DNA of 64,000 nt, from positions 20,729,640 to 20,793,639 of the forward strand of contig NC_064623.1 of NCBI RefSeq assembly GCF_023898315.1. Reading direction: 5' to 3'. The notes under the pieces are model-generated. The model did no database searches, was not told the DNA's origin, and worked only from the letters and a program-made list of their open reading frames with translations. Of this stretch, positions 10,491 to 19,353 are shown piece after piece (the first letter of the stretch is position 1; the number at the start of each line of letters is the position of its first letter). Made by a program: the position numbers and the translations under genes. Origin of the DNA: Schistocerca nitens (Eukaryota; Arthropoda; Insecta; Orthoptera; Acrididae).

Positions 10491-10980
10491 TCAGTCCTGA
10501 GACTGGTTTGATGCAGCTCTCCATGCTACTCTATCCTGTGCAAGCTTCTTCATCTCCCAGTACCTACTGCAACCTACATCCTTCTGAATCTGCTTAGTGT
10601 ATTCATCTCTTGGTCTCCCTCTACGATTTTTACCCTCCACGCTGCCCTCCAATGCTAAATTTGTGATCCCTTGATGCCTCAAAACATGTCCTACCAACCG
10701 ATCCCTTCTTCTAGTCAAGTTGTGCCACAAACTTCTCCCCAATCCTATTCAATACCTCCTCGTTAGTTACGTGATCTACCCACCTTATCTTCAGCATTCT
10801 TCTGTAGCACCACATTTCGAAAGCTTCTATTCTCTTCTTGTCCACACTAGTTATCGTCCATGTTTCACTTCCATACATGTCTACACTCCATACAAATACT
10901 TTCAGAAACGACTTCCTGACACTTAAATCTATACTCGATGTTAACAAATTTCTCTTCTTCAGAAACGATTTCCTTGCCAT
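10491..10980 (-). pseudogene. LINE polyprotein C-terminal region
   Basis: Two overlapping frames continue the RT protein. The first has ARKSFLKKRNLLTSS, MYGSETWTITSVDKKRIEAF, MWCYRRMLKIRWVDHVTNEE and then a frameshift. The second has HNLTRRRDRLVGHVLRHQGI, RRGRPRDEYTKQIQKDVG and ends WRAASNQSQD. This region follows the RT in RTE-like LINEs and is basic, as expected of a nucleic-acid-binding tail. The stop codon lies just before the short 3' UTR, so the 3' end of the element is complete. Confidence 0.85.
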
Positions 10981-10986
10981 TGCCAG

Positions 10987-12450
10987 TCAACATTTTATAT
11001 CCTCTCTACTTCGACCATCATCAGTTATTTTACTCCCTAAATAGCAAAACTCCTTTACTACTTTAAGTGTCTCATTTCCTAATCTAATTTCCTCAGCATC
11101 ACCTGACTTACTTCGACTACATTCCATTATCCTCGTTTTGCTTTTGTTGATGTTCATCTTATATCCCCCTTTCAAGACACTGTCCATTCCGTTCAACTGC
11201 TCTTCCAAGTCCTTTGCTGTCTCTGACAGAATTACAATGTCATCGGCGAACCTCAAAGTTTTTACTTCTTCTCCATGAATTTTAATGCCTACTCCGAATT
11301 TTTCTTTTGTTTCCTTTACTGCTTGCTCAATATACAGATTGAATAACATCGGGGAGAGGCTACAACCCTGTCTCACTTCTTTCCCAACCACTGCTTCCCT
11401 TTCATGTCCCTCGACTCTTATAACTGCCATCTGGTTTCAGTACAAATTGTAAATAGCCTTTCGCTCCCAGTATTTTACCCCTGCCACCTTCAGAATTTGA
11501 AAGAGAGTATTCCAGTCAACTTTGTCAAAAGCTTTCTCCAAGACTACAAATGCTAGAAACGTAGGTTTGCCTTTTCTTAATCTTTCTTCTAAGATAAGTC
11601 GTAAGGTTAGTATTGCCTCACGTGTTCCAACATTTCTACGGAATCCAAAGTGATCTTCCCCGAGGTCGTCTTCTACCAGTTTTTCCATTCGTCTGTAAAG
11701 AATTCGCCTTAGTATTTTGCAGCTGTGACTTATTAAACTGATAGTTCGGTAATTTTCACATCTGTCAACACTTGCTTTCTTTGGGATTGGAACTATTATA
11801 TTCTTCTTGAAGTCTGAGGGTATTTGGCCTGTCTCATACATCTTGCTCACCAGATGGTAGAGTTTTGTTATGACTGGCTCTCCCAAGGCCATCAGTAGTT
11901 CTAATGGAATGTTGTCTACTCCGGGGGCCTTGTTTCGACTCAGGTCTTTCAGTGGTCTGTCAAACTCTTCACGCAGTATCTTATCTCCCATTTCGTCTTC
12001 ATCTACATCCTCTTCCATTTCCATAATATTATCCTCAAGTACATCGCCCTTGTATAAACCCTCTATATACTCCTTCCACCTTTCTGCTTTCCCTTCTTTG
12101 CTTAGAACTGGGTTGCCATCTGAGCTCTTGCTATTCATACAAGTGGTTCTCTTCTCTCCAAAGGTCTCTTTAATTTTCCTGTAGGCAGTATCTACCTTAC
12201 CCCTAGTGAGACAAGCCTCTACATCCTTACATTTGTCCTCTAGCCATCTCTGCTTAGCCATTTTGCACTTCCTCTCGATTTCATTTTTGAGACGTTTGTA
12301 TTCCTTTTTGCCTGCTTCACTTACCGCATTTTTATATTTTCTCCTTTCATCAATTAAATTCAATATTTCTTCTGTTACCCAAGGATTTCTATTAGCCCTC
12401 GTCTTTTTACCTACTTGATCCTCTGCTGCCTTCACTACTTCATCCCTCAA
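10987..12450 (-). pseudogene. LINE reverse transcriptase, split by UGA
   Basis: Two in-phase frames are separated by one TGA codon (11437-11439, reading IYNLY-stop-NQMAV). Visible RT motifs in order are: ENYRTISLISHSCKI, HFGFRRNVGTREAIL, FLAFVVLEKAFDKVDW (motif A), KEVRQGCSLSPMLFNLYIE (motif B) and LRFADDIVILSE (motif C with the ADD). The motif A aspartate is replaced by valine: family members read FVDLEKAFD, and the sister copy at 17.6 kb keeps FVDLDKAF. Loss of that metal-binding residue would abolish polymerase activity even without the stops. The second stop, after EDIKC, is again TGA where an arginine CGA is expected, which fits CpG decay. Confidence 0.87.
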
Positions 12451-13003
12451 AGCTACCCATTCTTCTTCTACTGTTATTTCTTTCCCCCATTCCTGTCAAT
12501 TGTTCCCTTATGCTCTCCCTGAAACTCTGTACAACCTCTGGTTCTTTCAGTTTATCCAGGTCCCATCTCCTTAAATTCCCACCTTTTTGCAGTTTCTTCA
12601 GTTTCAATCTGCAGATCATAACCAATAGATTGTGGTCAGAATCCGCATCTGCCCCTGGAAATGTCTTACAATTTAAAACCTGGTTCCTAAATCTCTGTCT
12701 TACCATTATATAATCTATATGATACCTATTAGTATCTCCAGGATTCTTCCAGGTATACAACCTTCTTTTATGATTCTTGAACCAAGTGTTAGCTATGATT
12801 AAGTTATGCTCTGTGCAAAATTCTACCAGGCGGCTTCCTCTTTCATTTCTTCCCCCCAATCCATATTCACCTACTATGATTCCTTCTCTCCCTTTTCCTA
12901 CTGACGAATTCCAGTCACCCATGAATATTAAATATTCGACTATCTTATGCAGTATGGCGTCCAAAACCTCCGCTACATTCGTTTTGAATCTGGGAGGAAG
13001 CAT
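12440..13003 (-). pseudogene. LINE endonuclease domain, C-terminal part
   Basis: A 187-codon frame carries the late motifs of the exonuclease/endonuclease/phosphatase fold: FMGDWNSSVG (the GDWN metal-site motif, near residue 30), YHIDYIMVRQR (near 95) and DADSDHNLL (the SDH motif, near 120). The early motifs are absent because the LINE is 5'-truncated. In an active LINE this domain nicks target DNA to prime reverse transcription. The frame runs on as a basic linker (LKLKKLQKGGNLRRWDLDKL) and then loses register with the RT frame around 12440-12450. Confidence 0.85.
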
Positions 13004-13010
13004 ACAGATA

Positions 13011-13251
13011 GGATTAGAACTTTATTTTGAAATGCATGTCCAAACCTCTTCTGCAATCCAAGAACAACAGTGTCAGCTTAGTGGACAGCTTCAGCTTCAG
13101 CTTTTACTGGGAGAAGAACGTACGAACATATTTTGTTCACCTTGTAGCAAACCTTGTAGCGATGGACTCGTCTCTTCATGATACACTCTCTCAGGATAGT
13201 AAGTTATTCAAGAGTTAGTCTTGGCAATGAGCAAAAATTCTTCCAATTATT
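13011..13251. other. Short spacer between two LINEs
   Basis: About 240 bases separate the truncated 5' end of one LINE from the 3' tail of the next. I could not identify a target duplication for either element here. Confidence 0.5.
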
Positions 13252-13314
13252 ATTATTTATTATTATTATTATTATTATTCGTTACAGTCAACTTTGGACT
13301 ACGCTAAGCATCAG

Positions 13315-14262
13315 TCATTTCTTGTGCTTTTTCTTGCGTTCTTCCCAGTACTTCTTCATTTTTTCTGAGTGGGCTTCTTTACGTTCTTGCGAACAGGTTG
13401 TTCCCGTCTTCTTTGGTTGCGTTCGGTCTTTGAATCCCTGTATTTTGTTGATGGCATTCCTATATTCCATTCTGTTGTAAACTGTCTCTGGTATAATGTT
13501 CATTTCTGCAATGTCTTCTTTTACTTCTTTCAGCCAGTTAATTTGTGTCTTTCTGCTTTCCATGTATTCCAGGATTTTCTTTGCCGTTCTTTCTGGTGCC
13601 ATTCTTTTGACATGCCCATAGAAACTCAGTCTTCTCTTTTTAAAGGATGTTGTCAGTTTTTCAATTTTCTCGTATAACTCTTTATTGGATCGCAATTTAT
13701 AATCTTGTCCGTCCTTTTTAGGTCCTAAGATCTTTCTCAGTATTTTTCTCTCTTTTATTTCCAATTTCTCCAACAGACGTTTTCTGTTCAGTGGGATGCA
13801 TTCAATCGCATACAAACTTTCTGGTTTTATTACCGCATTGTAGTGCCTGAGCTTGGCATTGATGGAGATCGACTTTTTATTGTATACATTTCGGCATAGC
13901 TGGTATGCCGTTTCCATCTTTATTGCTCTTTCCTGTAGTGAAACATTTGGTAACCCTGTCGGTGTAATCCATTCCCCTAGATACTTAAATTTATGAACTC
14001 TCTTAATTATTCCATATTTAGTTTGCAATGTCTGTGTTGGGTCTGTTTTGTCCTGTATCATCAGTTCTGTCTTTTCATACGATATTTGTAGACCTGTCTT
14101 CTCAGCGATCTCATGCAGCATTTCTATCTGAATCTTAGCTGTTTCGATGTCATCTGCCAATATTGCCATGTCATCAGCAAATGCCAGACATTCAATTTTT
14201 GTTTTATTTTTCCTAACGTTATCCCATTTTTCACTCCAGCTTCTGCCATCTTCTTTCTCCAT
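13315..14262 (-). CDS. LINE reverse transcriptase, 3' frame
   Basis: This 315-codon frame overlaps the end of the 792-codon frame by about 140 bases and supplies the missing part. It carries ECLAFADDMAILAD (RT motif C with ADD), KYLGEWITPTG, PESLYAIECI, ERKILRKILGPKKDGQDYKL and RRLSFYGHVKRMAPER, and ends in a lysine-rich tail. The two frames are related by a one-base slip within or near the T-run at 14207-14211. The true product is thus a single polyprotein, and the ATG of this frame is not a genuine start. The overlap is more likely a mutation than programmed frameshifting, because related LINEs have one continuous EN-RT frame. Confidence 0.88.
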   Translation of the reverse strand: MEKEDGRSWSEKWDNVRKNKTKIECLAFADDMAILADDIETAKIQIEMLHEIAEKTGLQISYEKTELMIQDKTDPTQTLQTKYGIIKRVHKFKYLGEWITPTGLPNVSLQERAIKMETAYQLCRNVYNKKSISINAKLRHYNAVIKPESLYAIECIPLNRKRLLEKLEIKERKILRKILGPKKDGQDYKLRSNKELYEKIEKLTTSFKKRRLSFYGHVKRMAPERTAKKILEYMESRKTQINWLKEVKEDIAEMNIIPETVYNRMEYRNAINKIQGFKDRTQPKKTGTTCSQERKEAHSEKMKKYWEERKKKHKK

Positions 14263-16502
14263 TCCCTGACCACTTTTTCAAGGACAATGTTAAACAACAG
14301 TGGGGAGAGCCCATCCCCTTGTCTAACACCTGTTCCAATTACAAACGGTTGTGACAATCTACCCAAAAACTTCACTTGCGATTTTGTTCCCGTAAGGGTT
14401 TCCTGGATTAGACTTCTGCTTTTATCATCAATCCCAAATTCTTCTAATGTGTTAATCAGGGTTGGTCTATCAATAGAATCATATGCTTTTTTGAAGTCTA
14501 TGAATGTAATTACTAGATTTTTCGATGTGCGTGCGCGAAGTTGTATTATGGAGAGTAGACTGAATATCTGTTCACTGCATGATCTTCCTTTTCTAAGCCC
14601 AGCCTGATATTCACCCAGTTCTTTCTCTACTTGATTTTCAATCCTGTTTTGTAGTGCCTTGGATAGGATCTTATAGGCCACTGATAACAATGAGATACCT
14701 CTGTAGTTATTTGCATTTGTCTTGGCACCCTTCTTATGTAGCGGATGAATCAATGCTGTCTTCCATTCCTCCGGAATCTTCTCTGTATTCCAAATCTCTT
14801 CAAACAGCGCCTCGAAATTATTTATTAAGTTTTCTCCTGCGTATTTCAGTAGTTCCGCGACTAACGAATCTTTACCAGATGCTTTATTGTTTTTCAATCC
14901 TTTCAAGATCTCTTTAATTTCTTCTTTATTAGGTGGTTCAGAGTCTGGTAGCTTATTCTTAGGCTTCTCAAATGTCAAGGTTTCATCAGGTCTTTTGCAG
15001 CTTAGCAGCGTTTCAAAGTAGTTCGCTAGGTGTTGGCAATTTTGTTCCACGCTGGTGATCAGATTTCCTTTTTCATCTTTGAAGCAGAGTGTCGGTGGGT
15101 TATATCTTGTTATTGTAGTTCTGAATGTTTGAAAGAAATTGCGTGTATTGTTCTTAGAAAATTCATCTTGTATTTTCTGTATTTGTTGTGTGTCATATTT
15201 CCTTCGTTCACTTTTAATGATTTTCGTCGTTTCACGTCTTTGCGTTTTGAACTGCTCCCAGTCAGTTGGCCTTTTGGTTGAGTTGTATTTCTCCCAAGTT
15301 CTGGCTCTTTTCCGTAGTGCTTTCTCACAGACCTCATTCCACCAGGGATGCTTTTTCTTTTTGGTTAGTAAAATTGTTTGTTCTGCTACGTCTCGTATTG
15401 AGGTTGCAATTTCTTCCCATTTGTGACTTTTGATTTTATCTGTCTTTTCCTTGTAGTCGTCTAAGACTTGCTGATTGAGCATTAAGTCCTGTACTCTATA
15501 TTTGGCTATTCTTGTTTCGTCACTCTTGTGACTTCTTTCTGGTGTTAATTTCATCTTAATTTTGGTCAGATAATGGTCAGAATCAAAGTTGGCCCCTTTC
15601 ACCACCTGTACATCTTGAATGTCCCTTGAATTATCATAACTTATTGTCACGTGATCAATCTGGAACTCGCCAAGTAATTTGTTCGGTGATTTCCATGTTG
15701 TTTGTTTTTTGGGATTCTTCTGGAATTTAGTTGTCATAATGTTCAATTTGAATTTCTCACAAAACTCTACTAATCTCTGGCCATTCATGTTAGTTTTAGT
15801 GTGTGCTGTAAACCTCCCTGTGCTTTTTGATAATTCGTTTCTTCCAATTTGTGCATTAAAGTCTCCTAACAGAATTGTAGTGTGTTGCTCAGGGATCTTC
15901 CCTATTGTTTCTTCCAGTTCCTCCCAAAATGTCTGCACTTTCTCTGGATTTTGTTGGTTGTCTTTATTTATTGGTGCATGGGCATTTATAAGTGTGTACT
16001 TTTTATTTTTATTTCTGAACGTTATCAATGATATTCTTGGTGATTTAGATTTAAATTCTAGTACCTTAGTAGAGAATGAGTTATGTATCACAAATGCTGT
16101 GCCATATACCCGAAGACCTTTTGTATTCTTTACTATCTGTGCTGGTTTCCCTTTATAAATCCTGTACTGGTCTGCCTGTACTGTATCCTCATCTGGGTAT
16201 CTTGTTTCTTGTATAGCCAGAACTTTTAGTTTGTGTTCATCCATTAGTTTTGTCAGTTCTTTTTGTTTACCTGTTCTCAGCATTGAGTTCACGTTCAGTG
16301 TTCCTATGAACGTTTGATGTCTATTCCTATATTTAGCGTTAGGGATCCTAGGACCCTTCGACTGGTCTGTTGCGCAATGATGCTGGGCCCCCGGATCCGA
16401 ATGCCCAGCTTCGGTGGTATTACCACCACGGGGAGGAAACTTTCTCATTGCACCTTCCATTTCTGATACTTGGTTAAAGCTGTTGTTTCCAGAGGTATAC
16501 AC
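14124..16502 (-). CDS. LINE endonuclease-reverse transcriptase (5' frame)
   Basis: This open frame of 792 codons is the longest in the window. Residues about 65-315 form the apurinic-type endonuclease, with TLNVNSM (69-74), AIQETRYP (catalytic Glu at 99), LINAHAPIN (171-179), LLGDFNAQIG (211-220), QIDHVTIS (281-288) and the catalytic SDH at 308-310. A basic linker with HPWWNEVCEKALR follows. The RT spans about 575-770: NNYRGISLLS (598-607), YQAGLRKGRSCSEQ (632-645), FIDFKKAYDSID (motif A, 667-678) and GVRQGDGLSPLLFN (motif B, 725-738). The frame then slips, and the last 25 residues are out of register. The start codon is the first ATG of the frame and could lie upstream in an intact copy. All catalytic residues visible here are intact, so the copy is fairly young. 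Confidence 0.9.
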   Translation of the reverse strand: MYTSGNNSFNQVSEMEGAMRKFPPRGGNTTEAGHSDPGAQHHCATDQSKGPRIPNAKYRNRHQTFIGTLNVNSMLRTGKQKELTKLMDEHKLKVLAIQETRYPDEDTVQADQYRIYKGKPAQIVKNTKGLRVYGTAFVIHNSFSTKVLEFKSKSPRISLITFRNKNKKYTLINAHAPINKDNQQNPEKVQTFWEELEETIGKIPEQHTTILLGDFNAQIGRNELSKSTGRFTAHTKTNMNGQRLVEFCEKFKLNIMTTKFQKNPKKQTTWKSPNKLLGEFQIDHVTISYDNSRDIQDVQVVKGANFDSDHYLTKIKMKLTPERSHKSDETRIAKYRVQDLMLNQQVLDDYKEKTDKIKSHKWEEIATSIRDVAEQTILLTKKKKHPWWNEVCEKALRKRARTWEKYNSTKRPTDWEQFKTQRRETTKIIKSERRKYDTQQIQKIQDEFSKNNTRNFFQTFRTTITRYNPPTLCFKDEKGNLITSVEQNCQHLANYFETLLSCKRPDETLTFEKPKNKLPDSEPPNKEEIKEILKGLKNNKASGKDSLVAELLKYAGENLINNFEALFEEIWNTEKIPEEWKTALIHPLHKKGAKTNANNYRGISLLSVAYKILSKALQNRIENQVEKELGEYQAGLRKGRSCSEQIFSLLSIIQLRARTSKNLVITFIDFKKAYDSIDRPTLINTLEEFGIDDKSRSLIQETLTGTKSQVKFLGRLSQPFVIGTGVRQGDGLSPLLFNIVLEKVVREWRKKMAEAGVKNGITLGKIKQKLNVWHLLMTWQYWQMTSKQLRFR

Positions 16503-16539
16503 CTCCTTCCACTAAGACTTAGTTCGCTACACTAAGAAG

Positions 16540-16939
16540 TTAATTCAGGCCGCTCCTCTGGAGTACAGACGCCTTTCGCAGCCGCTTCTCTGAAGTACAG
16601 ACGCTGCTGATTGAAGATAACTCTTCCGCTCCAAAAGCCGTTGGGACATATAGTGTCTTCTTCCGCCTTCTGGACCGTTGGTTAATCTTCACCTTTTCCG
16701 CCAGTTCCGCCGTTCCGATGATCTTCATCTCCGCCTTCACTGCCAATTGTTAATTTTTTTTTTTTTTTTTTTTCATTGACACTGTCCATCAGTTTGCAGA
16801 TCGGTTGGACTGCCTCGTAGATTGAGTTGCGTGTAGTAATTACAGACGTTAACACACCGACACCACAAGTATCTTTGATCTTAGATGCAACTTGTATTAA
16901 CTCATTCTGTACGTCCAAAACCTTTGAGCAGTTTGTCAT
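16540..16939 (-). CDS. Possible upstream ORF of the LINE
   Basis: Two overlapping minus-strand frames cover this stretch. One has NCSKVLDVQNELIQVASKI and SIYEAVQPICKLMDS, then a lysine run from a T18 tract near 16756-16773. The other has AELAEKVKINQRSRRRKK. The lysine run and frame change suggest slippage in the homopolymer. The position just upstream of the endonuclease frame, on the same strand, would suit a LINE first ORF, but I see no RNA-binding or coiled-coil signature strong enough to name it. Confidence 0.4.
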
Positions 16940-16987
16940 GGAGTTCCTTGAATCTTTTCTGAATGTTGTAAGTTGTTGTTGTGGTCT

Positions 16988-17283
16988 TCAGTCCTGAGAC
17001 TGGTTTGATGCAGCTCTCCATGCTACTCTATCCTGTGCAAGCTTCTTCATCTCCCAGTACCTATTGCAACCTACATCCTTCTGAATCTGTTTAGTGTATT
17101 CATCTCTTGGTCTCCCTCTACGATTTTTACCCTCCACGCTGCCCTCCAGTAGTAAATTGGTGATCCCTTGATGCCTCAGAACATGTTCTACCAACCGATC
17201 CCTTCTTCTAGTCAAGTTGTGCCACAGACTTCTCTTCTCCCCAGTCCTATTCAATACCTCCTCATTAGTTATGTAATATACCC
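16988..17283 (-). pseudogene. LINE C-terminal fragment (sense half)
   Basis: The frame contains YITNEEVLNRTGEKRSLWHN, RRRDRLVEHVLRHQGITNLL and RRGRPRDEYTKQIQKDVG, and ends SNQSQD. It matches the C-terminus of the copy at 10491-10980 almost residue for residue. It has no frameshift at the GEK-RSLWHN point where the other copy breaks, so the two copies decayed independently. The frame stays open past 17283 into inverted sequence (MKSEGISPVSHILPTRWQSF), which is an artefact of the junction. Confidence 0.85.
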
Positions 17284-17890
17284 ATCTACTGACGGCCTTG
17301 GGAGAGCCAGTCCTGACAAAACTCTGCCATCTGGTGGGCAAGATGTGTGAGACAGGCGAAATACCCTCAGACTTCAAGACGAATATAATAATTCCAATCC
17401 CAAAGAAAACAGGTGCTAACAGATGTGAAAATTACCGAACAATCAGTTTAATAAGTCACGGATGCAAAATACTAACGCGAATTCTTCACAGACGAATGGA
17501 AAAACTGATAGAACCGTACAAATATTGGAACACCTGAGGCAATACTGACCCTACGACTTATCTTAGAAGCTAGATTAAGGAAAGGCAAACCTACGTTTGT
17601 AGCATTTGTAGACTTAGATAAAGCTTTTGAGAATGTTGACTGGAATACTCTGTTTCAAATTCTGAAGGTGGCAGGGGTAAAATACAGGGAGACTAGTAAT
17701 GGCAAGAAATCGTTTCTGAAGAAGACGAGAAATTTGTTAACATCGAGTATTGATTTAAGTGTCAGGCACTCGTTTCTGAAAGTATTTGTATGGAGCGTAC
17801 CCATGTATGGAAGTGAAACATGGAAGATAAGTAGTTTGGACAAGAAGAGAATAGAAGCTTTCGAAATGTGGTGCTACAGAAGAATTTTGT
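17284..17890 (+). pseudogene. LINE RT fragment (inverted half)
   Basis: Plus-strand frames read MGEPVLTKLCHLVGKMCETG, IPSDFKTNIIIPIPKKTGAN, ENYRTISLISHGCKI and then, after a short deletion and frame change, EAILTLRLILEARLRKGKP and TFVAFVDLDKAFENVDW. Here motif A keeps its aspartate, unlike the copy at 11.5 kb. The protein then jumps from GVKYRE to NGKKSFLKKTRNLL, skipping about 150 residues that include motifs B and C. It continues to MYGSETWKISSLDKKRIEAF and MWCYRRI at the outer junction. The deletions make it inactive. Confidence 0.85.
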
Positions 17891-17897
17891 ATATTCT

Positions 17898-18352
17898 AGC
17901 ACAAAAAACGACTCTCCACGAAGGAATTATCCAAATGGGACGTAAATCGTTAGAGGTGACGTACGTGTATAGACAAACAACATTTGATGATTTATTCAGG
18001 AGAGAGAGCTTCACAAATTGAGGAAGTCAATAAAGCATTTGTCCAGCTCTGGCCCTTATGCAGGCAGTTATTGGACGCGCCACTGATCGATGCAGTTGGT
18101 GGATGTTCTCCTGAGGGACACAGTGGCAAATTCTGTCCAACTGGCCTGTTAGATAGTCAAAATCCCGAGATGGTTAGAGAGGGGTCCGGCGACCGTACTA
18201 GCCAAGGTAGGTTTTGGTAAACACAAAGACAAGCAGCAGAAACTCTCACCGTGCCCGGCCGGGCATTATCTTGCTGAAATGTAAGCCCACGGATGGTTTG
18301 CCATGAAGGGCAACAAAATGGGGCGTAGAATACCGTCGACGTACCGCTGCGC
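17898..18352 (-). pseudogene. Tc1-like transposase fragment
   Basis: The minus strand from 18350 down gives RYSTPHFVALHGKPSVGLHF followed by a stretch like FQQDNARPGTV. This is the segment around the second DDE aspartate in Tc1-like transposases. The rest toward 17898 matches, from memory, the 3' half of an orthopteran Tc1-like element (ctctccacgaaggaattatc and the text that follows). Reading frames are broken throughout. It abuts a plus-strand fragment of the same family at 18353, forming a head-to-head pair. Confidence 0.6.
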
Positions 18353-18640
18353 TATGACCAGCGATGCCTGAAGACGCTCCAGACGATGGTGGGGTACCAA
18401 CATGGCTGTCGCCAGCTGTACGGCCGGACAGCCAGGAGTGATTGTTTGGGCTGCGATTTCTTTTCACGGGAGAAGCCCTTTGGTTGCCATCGGCGGCACC
18501 CTTACAGCACAGCGGTAAGTCGACGATATTCTACGCCCAGGTTTGTTGTCCTTCATGGCGAGCCGTCGTCAGCTCACATTTCAGCAAGGCGATTCGCGCC
18601 CGCACACGACAAGAGTTTAACAGGGTGTAGCACATTTTGT
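18353..18640 (+). pseudogene. Tc1-like transposase fragment, inverted partner
   Basis: Plus-strand frames give DCLGCDFFSREKPF, GCHRRHPYSTAVSRRYSTPR and AHISARRFAPAHDK. In the shifted frame this corresponds to a Tc1-like stretch reading PGVIVWAAISFHGRSPL, then IGGTLTAQ, then a degenerate QQ-D-RPHT second-aspartate region. About 100 bases (18505-18615) are an imperfect reverse complement of 18246-18350, roughly 80% by eye. The two fragments therefore carry the same transposase segment in opposite directions. Confidence 0.65.
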
Positions 18641-19345
18641 ATGTCTCTGCACGCGTGTCTCAAATGCCTGCAATTCAGACTGTACGTGGTCGTCGTCAGA
18701 AATAATCATTGCTCCAATGTACTAATATGTTCAGGACCACCTTCTTGTGTACAGGGGTGCTGAAAATTATCGGCGTTAAAGTATCGATCAGTGTGAGTTG
18801 GTTTCCTCTACGCTGAATGCCCAAGCCGGCCTCCTGCCTTCCTCTCAACTTAAACATCCGAGACAAACAGCTGCAGTGCATTTTCACCGTGAGGCAGTAT
18901 CAGGGAGGTGTGATCACTATCCATCACCCCATAGTATTCGTCGCAGTACAAGATGTACGTGAGCGTTAGAACATGGCGCAACAACCTGAGTCCTTGCGGA
19001 AGCCGCTGGGCCAAAAGACCCAGCGTGTCTTCTGCTCCCACCCTCGTAAAATGTGACACGACTTTCAGACTAACAATTACGTCGTTTCGGCCTATTTTCA
19101 TTTTCCGGAGTGTCTCTTTTAATGTCTGCGAATTTAAGACGGGGTGTTCAGAAAGTGCAGTTTTGGTGCTAATAACCCTGCCACATGTTTTGCCGGTCTG
19201 CAGCTGCGCGAGCTAGTTGCACTAACAGTGGGCCTCAGAGGGGCAAGGCCCTGACCAGTGGGGGAGGGGGGGGGGGAGGGGGGTGTGAGAGTAACTCGAA
19301 ACCGCGGCCTCTAGCGAAGCGTATTTCGTTACAACATTAAACTTT
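18641..19345. other. Unassigned, with G-rich run
   Basis: No element was recognised. Bases 19259-19287 form a long G-rich tract on the plus strand, with several runs of three or more G separated by single A or T bases. Such a tract could form a G-quadruplex. Confidence 0.5.
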
Positions 19346-19353
19346 CTACAAAT

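Larger units (their letters stand above)
10478..13010 (-). mobile_element. RTE-like LINE, 5'-truncated, dead
   Basis: On the minus strand the element runs from mid-endonuclease to a short 3' UTR ending gactgaagatcacagcaac with further CAA repeats. RTE LINEs encode an apurinic-type endonuclease and a reverse transcriptase in one polyprotein. Here the frame is broken four times: a frameshift near 12445, in-frame TGA codons at 11437-11439 and 10987-10989, and a frameshift near 10735. Insect proteins of this kind are often labelled craniofacial development protein 2-like, a misnomer. A twin-primed copy at 16975-17890 and an older copy at 22345-23560 belong to the same family. Confidence 0.88.
13252..16974 (-). 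mobile_element. LINE with EN-RT, nearly full length
   Basis: On the minus strand it ends in an (AAT)n tail at about 13252-13280. It encodes endonuclease and RT in two overlapping frames (one frameshift) and has a further possible coding segment upstream to 16939. At about 3.7 kb it is the most complete element in the window. A related plus-strand copy, eroded and cut short at its 3' end, lies at 35640-37340. The left part of the window's LINE cluster therefore reads RTE-like LINE, this LINE, twin-primed RTE-like LINE. The last sits directly against the 5' end at 16975, and its insertion may mark where this copy was cut. Confidence 0.85.
16975..17890 (-). mobile_element. RTE-like LINE with inverted 5' part (twin priming)
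   Basis: The 3' end of the RTE-like family lies on the minus strand (16975-17283), ending in the same ctgagactggtttgatgcag and CAA tail. Directly against it, bases 17284-17890 carry the preceding part of the same protein in the opposite orientation. The plus-strand part ends at MWCYRRI and the minus-strand part starts at the downstream position YITNEEVLNR, so the two halves are almost contiguous in the source element. This is the arrangement produced by twin priming during target-primed reverse transcription, known from human L1. The inverted part also lacks two internal stretches. Confidence 0.85.

Noticed and set aside
12777..16158. Plus-strand ORFs up to 164 codons opposite the LINEs
   Set aside because: They are antisense shadows of the endonuclease-RT coding sequence.
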